The position numbers were made by a program, and so were the translations under genes. A stretch of DNA of 64,000 bases. Source: Geodermatophilus bullaregiensis. Lineage in GTDB: Bacteria; Actinomycetota; Actinomycetes; Mycobacteriales; Geodermatophilaceae. This document shows positions 54,872 to 63,397 of the stretch, piece by piece. The notes beneath the pieces were generated by a model. That model did no database searches and was not told where the DNA came from. It saw nothing but the letters and a program-made list of their open reading frames with translations. The stretch is taken from NCBI RefSeq assembly GCF_016907675.1, contig NZ_JAFBCJ010000001.1, positions 4,526,001 through 4,590,000 of the forward strand, read 5' to 3'. Position 1 is the first letter of the stretch, and each line of letters opens with the position of its first letter.

Positions 54872-56077
54872 GTGCGCCACTTCGCGTACCTGACCGACGA
54901 CGAGCGCGGACGGCTCTTCGCCGTCCCCCCGGAGGAGGTGGGACCGGCCACCCAGCGCGGCGTGCTGGCCCTCGCCCTCGGGGCCACGCTCTACAGCCCC
55001 GGCACCCGCCCGGCGCTGGACGCCGACGCCGAGCGGGCCGCCGCCGTCGGGGCGACCAGCGTGGTCTGGTGCCTCGAGGACGCCATCCCGCACGCCGCCG
55101 TCGCCGACGCCGAGGCCAACGTCGTCGCCGCGCTGCAGCGGCTGTCCCGCCGGGTCGCCGACGGCGAGGCGCCGCTGCTGCCGCTGCTGTTCGTGCGGGT
55201 GCGCACGCCCGGGCAGATCCGCTCGCTGGCGCTGGCCGCCGGCCCGGCGCTGGCCCGGCTCACCGGCTTCAGCCTGCCCAAGGCCACCGGGACGACGCTC
55301 GGACCGATGCTCGAGGCGATCGCCGAGGTGAGCGCCGCGACCGGGCACCCGCTGTACGGCATGCCGATCCTCGAGACGCCCGAGCTCGCCTGGCGGGAGA
55401 CCCGTGCCGAGACGCTGGCCGTGCTGGCCGACGTCGTGGCCGCGCACCGGGAGCACGTGCTGTGCCTGCGGGTCGGCGGCACCGACCTGTCGGGGCTGTT
55501 CGGCCTGCGCCGCGACCGGCACACCACCATCTGGGACGTCGCGGTCGTCCGGGACTGCCTGGCCGACGTGGTCAACCGCTTCACCCGCGGCGGCGAGCAC
55601 GTGGTCACCGGCGCCGTGTGGGAGCACATCCCCGGTGGGCCCCGGCTGTTCAAGCCGCAACTGCGCCAGTCGCCGTTCACCGAGCAGCACGAGACCGGCC
55701 TGCGGCAGCGCATGATCGACGACGACCTCGACGGCCTGGTGCGCGAGGTCGCGCTCGACAAGGCCAACGGCGTGCTCGGCAAGACGGTCATCCACCCGGC
55801 GCACGTCTCGGTCGTCAACGCGCTGCTCACCGTCTCCCGCTCGGAGTACGACGACGCGCTGGAGGTCCTCACGGCCCGCGGCCGCGGCGGCATCGCGGTC
55901 TCCGGGCACGGGCGGATGAACGAGATCGGGCCGCACGCGCTGTGGGCCGAGCTGGTCAGCCGCCGCGCCGCGGTCTACGGCGTCGTCGCCGACGAGGCGG
56001 CGCTGGTCGAGCTGCTCGCGATCGGGCAGCGCCGGCTGGCCGAGGTGTTCGCGGTGGGGGAGGCCCGGCGCGCGTGA
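54872..56077 (+). CDS. CitE-like (HpcH/HpaI) C-C bond lyase of the Ter module
   Basis: A 401-residue TIM-barrel protein related to CitE and HpcH/HpaI aldolases. It has LALGATLYSPGTRPAL near the start, the acidic WCLEDAI, FVRVRTPGQI, GFSLPKATG, PILETPE with the metal-binding Glu, and LRVGGTDLSGLFG. It is the form found with TerD genes rather than citrate lyase. It overlaps the next gene by GTGA. It probably makes or breaks a carbon bond in the metabolite produced by this operon. Confidence 0.82.
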   Translation: MRHFAYLTDDERGRLFAVPPEEVGPATQRGVLALALGATLYSPGTRPALDADAERAAAVGATSVVWCLEDAIPHAAVADAEANVVAALQRLSRRVADGEAPLLPLLFVRVRTPGQIRSLALAAGPALARLTGFSLPKATGTTLGPMLEAIAEVSAATGHPLYGMPILETPELAWRETRAETLAVLADVVAAHREHVLCLRVGGTDLSGLFGLRRDRHTTIWDVAVVRDCLADVVNRFTRGGEHVVTGAVWEHIPGGPRLFKPQLRQSPFTEQHETGLRQRMIDDDLDGLVREVALDKANGVLGKTVIHPAHVSVVNALLTVSRSEYDDALEVLTARGRGGIAVSGHGRMNEIGPHALWAELVSRRAAVYGVVADEAALVELLAIGQRRLAEVFAVGEARRA

Positions 56078-57348
56078 CGGCCCCTCCCACCGGTGCGGTC
56101 GACCTCGGCCGCACCGTCTCCCGCCTGCTCGACGTCCGGGTGAGCGACCCGGACCGCTTCGCCGCGCTGTGCGGCCTGGCGCTGCGGGACAACCCGCGCC
56201 GTGCCCACCTCGTCGTCTCCCGGGTGCTCGGCAAGCACGTGCCCGTCGCGCCCGCCGACGTGCTCGGCGCCGGCGCGGCGGTGGGCGACGCCGTCGCCGC
56301 CGTCCTCGGCGGGGACGTCCCCGGCCTGGTCGTCGGCTACTGCGAGACGGCGACCGGCCTGGGCCACGCGGCCGCCGCGCGGCTGGGCGCGAGCTACCTG
56401 CACACCACCCGCCGCGTGCACCCGCGCGTGCCGGTGGCCGCCGCGTTCGCGGAGGAGCACTCGCACGCCGTCGCGCACGCGCTGCAGCCCGCCGGGGACG
56501 TCGACCTCGCCGCGCCGGGGCCGCTGGTGCTGGTCGACGACGAGCTGACCTCGGGCCGCACGGCGCTCAACACCGTCGCCGAGCTGCACGCCCGCTGGCC
56601 GCGGGAGCGCTACGTCGTCGCCACGCTGCTCGACGCCCGCACCGACGCCGCCCGCCGGGCCTTCGCCGAGCGGGCCGCCGCGCTCGGGGTGCGGGTCGAC
56701 GTCGCCGCCGTCCTCACCTCCGGGCTGACCCTCCCCGCCGACGTCCTCGAGCGGGCCGCGGCCGCCCGGGCCGGGCTGCCCGCCCCGGCACCCCCGCCGG
56801 CCGGCGTGCCCGGCGGGGTCCGCGTGCACGAGGGGCTCTGGCCGGCCGGCGTGCCGACCACCGCCCGGCACGGCCTCACCGCCGCCGGCACCGCGCGTCT
56901 GCACGCGGCGGCCGACGCCGTCGCCGCCGCGCTCGCGCCGGTGCTGGCCGGCAGCCGCGGCGTCCTGGTGCTCGGCACCGAGGAGCTCATGCACGCCCCC
57001 ACCGTGGTCGGCGCGCGGCTGGCCGACCGGCTGCCCGGCGTGCCCGTCACGACCCAGTCGACCACCCGGAGCCCCGTGCACGCCGCCGACCACCCCGGCT
57101 ACGCCCTCCGCCGGAGCGTGGCCTTCCCCGCGCCCGACGACCCCGCGCGCACCTCGCGGGTGCACAACCTCGCCGACCCGGCGGCCGTCCCCGCGGACCG
57201 GCCGTGGTCGGACCTGCGGGCCGACGACGTCGTGGTGGTCGCCGACGCCCGGGCCGCCGACTGCGCGCCGATGGCGCAGGTGCTGCGGCCCTTCGCCGCG
57301 CGGACGGTGCACCTGGTGACCGTGCCGCTCGCGGAGCCCGCGCCGTGA
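56074..57348 (+). CDS. Phosphoribosyltransferase with TRSP-type C-terminal domain (Ter module)
   Basis: A 424-residue protein. The PRPP-binding loop is clear in PLVLVDDELTSGRTALNT near residue 155, with CETATGLGHAAA before it. The C-terminal part (from about residue 250) has HGLTAAGTARLHAAAD and LVLGTEELMHAPTVVG, the features of the TRSP domain that accompanies this enzyme in Ter gene clusters. It is expected to join a base-like group to ribose phosphate. It overlaps both neighbours by 4 nt. Confidence 0.82.
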   Translation: MTAPPTGAVDLGRTVSRLLDVRVSDPDRFAALCGLALRDNPRRAHLVVSRVLGKHVPVAPADVLGAGAAVGDAVAAVLGGDVPGLVVGYCETATGLGHAAAARLGASYLHTTRRVHPRVPVAAAFAEEHSHAVAHALQPAGDVDLAAPGPLVLVDDELTSGRTALNTVAELHARWPRERYVVATLLDARTDAARRAFAERAAALGVRVDVAAVLTSGLTLPADVLERAAAARAGLPAPAPPPAGVPGGVRVHEGLWPAGVPTTARHGLTAAGTARLHAAADAVAAALAPVLAGSRGVLVLGTEELMHAPTVVGARLADRLPGVPVTTQSTTRSPVHAADHPGYALRRSVAFPAPDDPARTSRVHNLADPAAVPADRPWSDLRADDVVVVADARAADCAPMAQVLRPFAARTVHLVTVPLAEPAP

Positions 57349-58472
57349 CCGCGGTCGGGACCGCCCTGGCACCCGCCGTCGCGGGCGAGTTCGGGTCCTA
57401 CCCGGTCGAGGACGTCACCTGGCTGCTCACCGACCTGTCGTCGGTGGCGCTCGAGCGCGGCACCGAGGACCGCGAGGAGGCCATCCAGTCGGGCACCCAC
57501 TACTCGGAGATGCTGCCGGTCGAGTACCAGCCCGACGAGGCCTACCTGGCGCTGTTCACCGCGGCGCTGGAGCAGTCGGCCGGGCGGCTGGCCGACGCCG
57601 TCGCCCGGGTCGGCGAGCTGGTGTGGGACGCCGCGGCCGCCGCCGGGGAGCGGCCGGTCCTGGTGTCGCTGGCCCGCGCCGGGACGCCGATCGGCGTGCT
57701 GCTGCGCCGCTGGTACCGGGCCTCTCGCGGTGCCGACGTGCCGCACTACACGATCTCGATCATCCGCGGCCGCGGCATCGACGAGGTGGCGCTGGCGCAC
57801 GTGCTGGCCCGCCACCCGGCCGCGGCGCTGCGCTTCGTCGACGGGTGGACCGGCAAGGGCGCCATCCAGCGGCAGCTCACCGAGGCCGTCGCCGGCTGGG
57901 TTGCGCGGCACCCGGAGGACGCCGCGCTCGACGACCGGTTGGCGGTCCTCGCCGACCCCGGCGTCTGCACCGACCTGTACGGCACCCGCGACGACTTCCT
58001 GATCCCCAGCGCCTGCCTCAACAGCACGGTGTCGGGGCTGGTCTCGCGCACCGTGCTGCGCGACGACCTGATCGGCCCGGGCATGTTCCACGGCGCGAAG
58101 TACTACGCGCAGCTGGCCGGCGCCGACGTCTCCGCCCGGTTCGTCGACACCGTGGCCGCGGCGTTCCCCGCCGTCCCGCCGGTCGACGACGTCCCGGCCG
58201 CCGAGCGCCGGCCGACCTGGGCCGGGTGGGCGGCGGTCGAGGCGATCGCCGCCGGGCACGGCATCGGCGACGTCAACCTGGTCAAGCCCGGGGTGGGGGA
58301 GACCACCCGGGTGCTGCTGCGCCGGGTGCCGTGGCAGGTGCTCGTCCGCCCCGACCGCGCCGGCGACCTGCGGCACGTCGCCGCCCTGGCCACCGCCCGC
58401 GGCGTCCCGCTGGTGGAGGTGCCCGACCTGGCGTACTCGTGCGTCGGGCTGATCCGGCCGGTGGGCCGGTGA
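57345..58472 (+). CDS. StiP/PRTase_1-family protein with PELOTA-like C-terminus (Ter module)
   Basis: A 375-residue protein annotated in relatives as cysteine protease StiP but described from sequence analysis as a phosphoribosyltransferase-fold enzyme. Features are TWLLTDLS, EREEAIQSGTHYSEMLP-like DREEAIQSGTHYSEML, LVSLARAGTPIGVLLRR, YTISIIRGRGID, RFVDGWTGKGAI and ACLNSTVSGLVSRT. The C-terminal 90 residues resemble a PELOTA RNA-binding domain. It is probably the second PRTase of the pathway. It overlaps both neighbours by 4 nt. Confidence 0.82.
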   Translation: MTAVGTALAPAVAGEFGSYPVEDVTWLLTDLSSVALERGTEDREEAIQSGTHYSEMLPVEYQPDEAYLALFTAALEQSAGRLADAVARVGELVWDAAAAAGERPVLVSLARAGTPIGVLLRRWYRASRGADVPHYTISIIRGRGIDEVALAHVLARHPAAALRFVDGWTGKGAIQRQLTEAVAGWVARHPEDAALDDRLAVLADPGVCTDLYGTRDDFLIPSACLNSTVSGLVSRTVLRDDLIGPGMFHGAKYYAQLAGADVSARFVDTVAAAFPAVPPVDDVPAAERRPTWAGWAAVEAIAAGHGIGDVNLVKPGVGETTRVLLRRVPWQVLVRPDRAGDLRHVAALATARGVPLVEVPDLAYSCVGLIRPVGR

Positions 58473-59275
58473 CCGCGGTCCTGACGACGACCCTCGCCGC
58501 CGTCGACCTGGACCGCACGCTCGTCTACTCCGCGGCCGCCGCCGGTGACGCGGCCGGCCTGGAGGTGGTCGAGCACCTGGACGGCGCGCCGCTGTCCTAC
58601 GCCACCTCCGGGTCGTGGGCGCTGCTGGCCGAGCTGGCCGGGCGGGCGCTGGTGGTGCCGGTGACCACCCGCACCGCCGCGCAGTACGGGCGGGTGCGGC
58701 TGCCGGTGGTGCCCCGGTACGCGCTGTGCGGCAACGGCGGGGTGCTGCTCGCCGACGGCGTCCGCGACCGCGACTGGGACGACTGGGCCGCCGCGACCGC
58801 CGCGGAGGCGGCGCCGCTGCCCGAGCTGCTCGGCCTGCTGCAGGCCGTGGCGGGGGAGCCGTGGGTGAGGACGGTCCGGGCCGCCGAGGACCTGTTCTGC
58901 TACCTGGTGGCGCACGCCCGCGACGCGATCCCGGCCGGGTGGCTCGCCGACACCGCCGCGGCCGCCTCCGCCGCCGGCGCCACGCTGAGCGTGCAGGGCC
59001 GCAAGGTCTACGTCGTCCCCGCGGGGCTGTCCAAGGCCGCCGGGCTGCTGCGGCTGCGCCGACTGCTGACCGGGGACGGCTCCGCGCCGCGGCTGCTGTG
59101 CGCCGGCGACAGCCTGCTCGACGCGCCGATGCTGCTGGCCGCCGACGCCGCCGTCCGCCCGGCGCACGGCGAGCTGCACGAGCAGGGCTGGACCGGCGCG
59201 CGGGTCGCCGTCACCGCCGCCACCGGGGCCGCGGCCGGCGAGGAGATCGTCCGCTGGCTGCTCGCGCGGGCCTGA
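58469..59275 (+). CDS. HAD-superfamily phosphatase of the Ter module
   Basis: A 268-residue HAD hydrolase. The nucleophile motif is AAVDLDRTLVYS (DxDxT class), with motif II in VPVTTRT, and the distal acidic motif in CAGDSLLDAPML. The C2-type cap is like that of sugar phosphatases. As the last gene of the overlapping chain, it probably dephosphorylates the nucleotide-like product made by the upstream enzymes. Confidence 0.85.
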   Translation: MTAVLTTTLAAVDLDRTLVYSAAAAGDAAGLEVVEHLDGAPLSYATSGSWALLAELAGRALVVPVTTRTAAQYGRVRLPVVPRYALCGNGGVLLADGVRDRDWDDWAAATAAEAAPLPELLGLLQAVAGEPWVRTVRAAEDLFCYLVAHARDAIPAGWLADTAAAASAAGATLSVQGRKVYVVPAGLSKAAGLLRLRRLLTGDGSAPRLLCAGDSLLDAPMLLAADAAVRPAHGELHEQGWTGARVAVTAATGAAAGEEIVRWLLARA

Positions 59276-59280
59276 GGCGC

Positions 59281-60555
59281 TCAGTCCGCCCGGGCGGTCC
59301 GCACCAGCCCGGCCAGGCCGCCCTCGATGGCGGTGGCCTCGCGGAGCACCGCGCCGACGTCGGGTCGCTCGGCCCGCGCCGCCTCCTCCAGCGGGGGCAG
59401 CCGCCGCGCGAGGTCCTCGAAGGTCCGGCGGAAGCGGCGGGCCCGCTCCTCGGGCAGACCGGCGAGGAAGCGCCGCGCGTCCACCAGCGCCCGCTGCACC
59501 TGGGTCAGCAGCGCACCCGGGTCGGCGGCGACGGCGTCCAGCCGCTCCAGACGCCCGGTCGCCGCGCGCACCTCGTCGTCGACCCGGCCGGCCGCCGTCC
59601 GGACCCGGGCCAGCAGCCCGGCCGCGGCGGGGACGTCGAGCACCGGCGCGGCGAGGACGGCGTCCAGCCCGGCCAGGGCCTCGTCGACCTCGCCCAGGGC
59701 GGCGGCCGCCCGCTGCGGTGCCCGCTCGACGTCGCCCCACGCCGAGAGCGGATAGCGGCGGCGCAGCGTGCTCATCACCGGTGCAAGCCGCTCGTGACGG
59801 GTGCCGAGCGCCTCGCGGCGGGTGTGCACCGACGCGGCGCCCCGTCGCACGTCCGCCGCGCGTGCGGGCAGGGCCCGGGCCCGCTCGGCCACGGACCCGG
59901 CCGACCGCCGCGCCCGCTCGGCGTCCGCCGCGGCCGGTCCGGCCCTCCGCTGGGCCAGCGCGGCCTCGGCCGCGGTCACGGCGGCGGCGGCGTCGGCGAG
60001 GGCGGCCTCGAGGGCCGGGTCGCGCAGCCCGGCGGCGGTCGCCTCGGCGAGGGCGGCGCGGGCGCCGGCCACGGCGTCCCGGGCGGCGGGGACGGCCCGG
60101 GCCGCCGCGGCGCGGACGCGGGTGGCGGCAGCGAGCACCTCGCCGTACTGGTCGCGGAAGCGCAGCACCTGGGCGAGGACCTCGCGCAGCGCGGCGGCGG
60201 CCCGGCCGAGGTCGGTGGCCGCCCTGCGCGACGGGCCGGACTCCGGGTCGGCCTCGTCGTCGTGCTCGGCGAGGGTCTGCAGGTACTGTCCGATGACCGC
60301 GTCGGCGTGGACGGAGAGGTCGCGCCAGTCGCTGGCCAACGAGTCGGGAGCGGAGATGCGGTGCTGAGCCCGTGCGCCACCGCCCGCACCGGACTCCTCC
60401 GCGACGGACACGGCGTCGGGCAGGTCGCTGAGCGCGGTGTCCAGCTCCAGCATCGCCGCGGCCGCGGCCTCCCGCGCCGCGGCGGCCTCGCGCCGGGCGG
60501 CGTCCGCGTCGCGGCGCCACCAGCGGGGGGCGGCGCTCCCGCCGAGCCCGGCCAT
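59281..60555 (-). CDS. Long coiled-coil protein convergent to the Ter module
   Basis: A 424-residue Ala/Arg/Glu-rich protein, predicted to be nearly all helical with long coiled coils (DADAARREAAAAREAAAAAM, LEELARRLPPLEEAARAERP-like segments). No family recognised. It ends 5 nt from the HAD stop, and the terminal region of both genes is therefore compact. Its composition and position suggest a structural partner of the TerD/VWA proteins, but this is inference. The start ATG at 60555 has GGAGG about 5 nt upstream. Confidence 0.7.
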   Translation of the reverse strand: MAGLGGSAAPRWWRRDADAARREAAAAREAAAAAMLELDTALSDLPDAVSVAEESGAGGGARAQHRISAPDSLASDWRDLSVHADAVIGQYLQTLAEHDDEADPESGPSRRAATDLGRAAAALREVLAQVLRFRDQYGEVLAAATRVRAAAARAVPAARDAVAGARAALAEATAAGLRDPALEAALADAAAAVTAAEAALAQRRAGPAAADAERARRSAGSVAERARALPARAADVRRGAASVHTRREALGTRHERLAPVMSTLRRRYPLSAWGDVERAPQRAAAALGEVDEALAGLDAVLAAPVLDVPAAAGLLARVRTAAGRVDDEVRAATGRLERLDAVAADPGALLTQVQRALVDARRFLAGLPEERARRFRRTFEDLARRLPPLEEAARAERPDVGAVLREATAIEGGLAGLVRTARAD

Positions 60556-60669
60556 GCGCGCCTCCCGTCCTGCCCGTGGTCCCCGTCCGGCGGGGACCGG
60601 CCGGTGCTCCTGCGCACCGGCGGCCGATGCCTACCACGCCGGAACACCCTCCGGCGGGGCGGTGCTGCA

Positions 60670-60699
60670 CCGGGCGGGCGGCCGCGGCCGCCCGCCCGG
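60670..60699. repeat. Perfect 30-bp palindrome between the coiled-coil and DUF475 genes
   Basis: CCGGGCGGGCGGCCG followed directly by its reverse complement, with no spacer. It lies in the 299-bp divergent gap (60556-60854) that otherwise shows no gene. A shorter hairpin (GCCGGTG/CACCGGC, about 60600-60622) lies beside it. Confidence 0.7.
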
Positions 60700-60854
60700 C
60701 CGGACGTGTCCTTCGTCGCACCAGCGGGGTCGGCGGGAACCGGGGTCTGCCGGGTCTCGTTGACAGCAGGACCCGCCTCCCGGCCGATCCGGCTCGGTCG
60801 TCCGTGCCGAACTCGTCGCCGCCTCGTCCGTCAGGCGTCGGAAAGGATCCCCTG

Positions 60855-61967
60855 ATGCTCCGCTACTTCGGCTTCTCCGTCTTCCTGACGGTGGCCGCGC
60901 TCGTCACCGCCGTGGTCTTCGGCGGGCCGGCGGCCCTGCTGGCCGTCGCCGTCCTCGGCGTGCTCGAGGTCTGTCTGTCGTTCGACAACGCCGTGGTCAA
61001 CGCCAAGGTGCTCCGCCGGATGAGCCCGCTGTGGCGGAAGCTGTTCCTCTACGTCGGCATCTTCATCGCCGTGTTCGGCATGCGGCTGCTGCTGCCGATC
61101 GTGCTGGTGTCGGTCACCGCCGGCCTGTCGATCCCCGAGGTCTGGGACCTCGCGCTGACCGACCAGCAGGCCTACGGCGAGAACGTCGAGTCCGCCGCGG
61201 AGGCCATCTACACCTTCGGTGGCATCTTCCTGCTGATGATCTTCCTCAACTTCCTCTTCGACGAGGACCGGGAGATCCACTGGCTGTCCTGGCTGGAGCG
61301 GCCGCTGGCCAAGGCAGGCAAGCTGCCCTACCTCGCGGTGATCATCGCGCTGACGGTCATCTACGTCGGCTCGCAGATCGCCGACCCCGAGAAGTACTCG
61401 ACGGTCCTGGTCTCCGGCATCGCCGGCCTGTTCACCTACCTGCTCATCGGCGGCCTCAACGAGCTCATGGAGGCCCCCGAGGTGGACGACGACGCCGACG
61501 ACGTCACCGCGACCGGCGGCTCGACGACCCGGAACGACGTGGGAACGGCGACCAAGGCCGTGGCCGGCGCCGGCGCGGCGGCGTTCCTGTACCTCGAGGT
61601 GCTCGACGCGTCGTTCTCCTTCGACGGCGTCATCGGCGCCTTCGCCATCAGCAGCGACATCTTCATCATCGCGCTGGGCCTGGGCATCGGCGCCTTCTGG
61701 GTGCGGTCGCTGACCATCTACATGGTCGACAAGGGCACCCTCGACGAGTACCGCTACCTCGAGCACGGGGCGATGTGGGCCATCGGCTTCCTCGCCGCGA
61801 TCATGATCCTCGAGCTGCGGTTCCACATCAGCGAGTACGTCACCGGCCTGACCGGCCTGCTGTTCATCGTGGCCGCCGTGATCAGCAGCGTGGTCGAGAG
61901 CCGGCGGGAGCGGGCCGCCGAGCCCGTCCGCGCCGAGGAGCGCGACGAGGTGACCGTCGGGCGCTGA
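60855..61967 (+). CDS. DUF475/TerC-like integral membrane protein
   Basis: A 370-residue polytopic membrane protein of the DUF475 family, distantly related to TerC. The charged transmembrane motifs are LEVCLSFDNAVVNAKVL and LDASFSFDGVIGAFAIS, each with paired acidic residues. An acidic loop (APEVDDDADDV) separates the halves. GGAAAGGA precedes the ATG. Such proteins occur with TerD genes and may move or sense metal ions. Confidence 0.9.
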   Translation: MLRYFGFSVFLTVAALVTAVVFGGPAALLAVAVLGVLEVCLSFDNAVVNAKVLRRMSPLWRKLFLYVGIFIAVFGMRLLLPIVLVSVTAGLSIPEVWDLALTDQQAYGENVESAAEAIYTFGGIFLLMIFLNFLFDEDREIHWLSWLERPLAKAGKLPYLAVIIALTVIYVGSQIADPEKYSTVLVSGIAGLFTYLLIGGLNELMEAPEVDDDADDVTATGGSTTRNDVGTATKAVAGAGAAAFLYLEVLDASFSFDGVIGAFAISSDIFIIALGLGIGAFWVRSLTIYMVDKGTLDEYRYLEHGAMWAIGFLAAIMILELRFHISEYVTGLTGLLFIVAAVISSVVESRRERAAEPVRAEERDEVTVGR

Positions 61968-61986
61968 CCGCGCGCACGGTCCGGCA

Positions 61987-62026
61987 CGACGGCGGCCCCG
62001 GGGCACCTGCCCCGGGGCCGCCGTCG
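61987..62026 (+). terminator. Intrinsic terminator-like hairpin after the DUF475 gene
   Basis: A perfect 17-bp GC-rich stem (CGACGGCGGCCCCGGGG and complement) with a 6-nt loop begins 20 nt after the stop codon. Confidence 0.75.
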
Positions 62027-62120
62027 CACCCGGCGGGCCGCGGCGCGGGACCTACCGCTGCACCGGCCCGGCCCGATACGGTCCCGCGCCGTCCCCCGTC
62101 CCGTCCTGCGAGAGGAACCC

Positions 62121-62738
62121 GTGGCACTGCTCACCGCCGACAGACGCGTCCTGCACGCCGACCTGCAGGGCGACCGCATCCGGGCCGCCAGCGGCTCGAT
62201 GGTCGCCGTCGAGGGCACCGTCGAGTTCAGGTCCTCCGGCATGGGCGGGGGCGGCGGCATGCGGGCGGCCCTCAAGCGCGCCGTCGCCGGGGAGAGCCTC
62301 TCGCTCATGGACTGCACCGGCCACGGCCGCGTGTACCTGGCCCTCGACGCCATGGACGTCCGCGTCGTCGACCTGGCCGGCGACACGCTCACCGTGGAGA
62401 GCGAGCACATCCTCGCCCACACCGACCAGCTGCGCCTCGACGTCCAGTTCGCCGGCCTGCGCGGCATGACCAGCGGGCAGGGCCTGGCCACCACCACCGT
62501 CACCGGCCACGGCCAGGTGGCGATCGTGTCGCAGGGGCCGGTCATGGCGCTGGAGGTCCGGCCCGGGATGGACCTGGTCGTCGACCCCGACGCCTACGTC
62601 GGCTCGCGCGGGCAGCTGTCGATGAACCTGGTCAGCGGCGTCTCGTGGAAGTCCCTCGTCGGCGAGGGCACCGGCGAGCCCTTCTCCCTCCGCTTCACCG
62701 GGCACGGCCTGGTGCTGGTCCAGTCCTCGGAGCGCTGA
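62121..62738 (+). CDS. AIM24-family protein 1
   Basis: A 205-residue all-beta protein of the AIM24 (DUF124) family, recognised by repeated glycine-rich turns: GSMVAVEGTVEF, RAVAGESLSL, TGHGRVYLA, VESEHILAHTDQL and TGHGLVLVQ. The fold is a TRAP-like beta barrel. The function in bacteria is unknown; in yeast the homologue is mitochondrial. GAGAGGAA lies 4 nt before the GTG. It is first of three tandem paralogues. Confidence 0.88.
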   Translation: MALLTADRRVLHADLQGDRIRAASGSMVAVEGTVEFRSSGMGGGGGMRAALKRAVAGESLSLMDCTGHGRVYLALDAMDVRVVDLAGDTLTVESEHILAHTDQLRLDVQFAGLRGMTSGQGLATTTVTGHGQVAIVSQGPVMALEVRPGMDLVVDPDAYVGSRGQLSMNLVSGVSWKSLVGEGTGEPFSLRFTGHGLVLVQSSER

Positions 62739-62741
62739 CCC

Positions 62742-63386
62742 GTGCCCTTCGAAGCGGTCAACAGCAAGGTCGTCCGGGCGCGCGTCAGCCCCGCCACGCC
62801 GGTCCTCGCCCGCCGCGGCGCGATGCTCGGCTACTCCGGGCAGGTCACCTTCCGCCCCGTGCACGGGCAGGGCCGGGGCGTCGGCGGCATGGCCGGCGCC
62901 GCCCTCTCCGGCGAGTCCACCCCGATGATGGCCACCGAGGGGCAGGGCGAGGTCCTCTACGGCTACAAGGGGCTCCACGCCACGCTCCTGGAGCTCGACG
63001 GCAGCGCGCCGCTGGTCTGCGAGGCCGACCGGCTCCTGGTGCACGACGCCGGCCTGCAGACCAGCGTCGCGTTCCTCGGCTCCGGCGGCATCCGGTCGGC
63101 GATCGGCGGCGCCATGACCGGGCAGGGGCTGTTCACCACCAACGTGCACGGCCGCGGGTCGGTGGCGCTGCTCTCGCACGGCGGCGCCTTCCCGCTGCAG
63201 CTGAACGGCACGCAGGTCGGCGTCGACCCGCAGGCCTACGTCGGGCACGTCGGCCGGCTCACCGTCGACCTCGCGGCCAAGGTGGGTCTGCGCGACGTGG
63301 TCGGCCGGGGCTCCGGCGAGGCCTTCCAGTTGCGGATCAGCGGCCACGGCACGGTGTACGTGCAGGCCAGCGAGCAGAAGTCCTGA
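62742..63386 (+). CDS. AIM24-family protein 2
   Basis: A 214-residue AIM24-type protein similar to its neighbours (RRGAMLGYSGQVTFRP, LSGESTPMM, TEGQGEVLYG, EADRLLVHDAGLQ, ISGHGTVYVQ). It starts at GTG 62742, 3 nt after the previous stop, so it is translationally coupled. Members of AIM24 groups may form hetero-oligomers. Confidence 0.88.
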   Translation: MPFEAVNSKVVRARVSPATPVLARRGAMLGYSGQVTFRPVHGQGRGVGGMAGAALSGESTPMMATEGQGEVLYGYKGLHATLLELDGSAPLVCEADRLLVHDAGLQTSVAFLGSGGIRSAIGGAMTGQGLFTTNVHGRGSVALLSHGGAFPLQLNGTQVGVDPQAYVGHVGRLTVDLAAKVGLRDVVGRGSGEAFQLRISGHGTVYVQASEQKS

Positions 63387-63397
63387 GGACGGCGACC

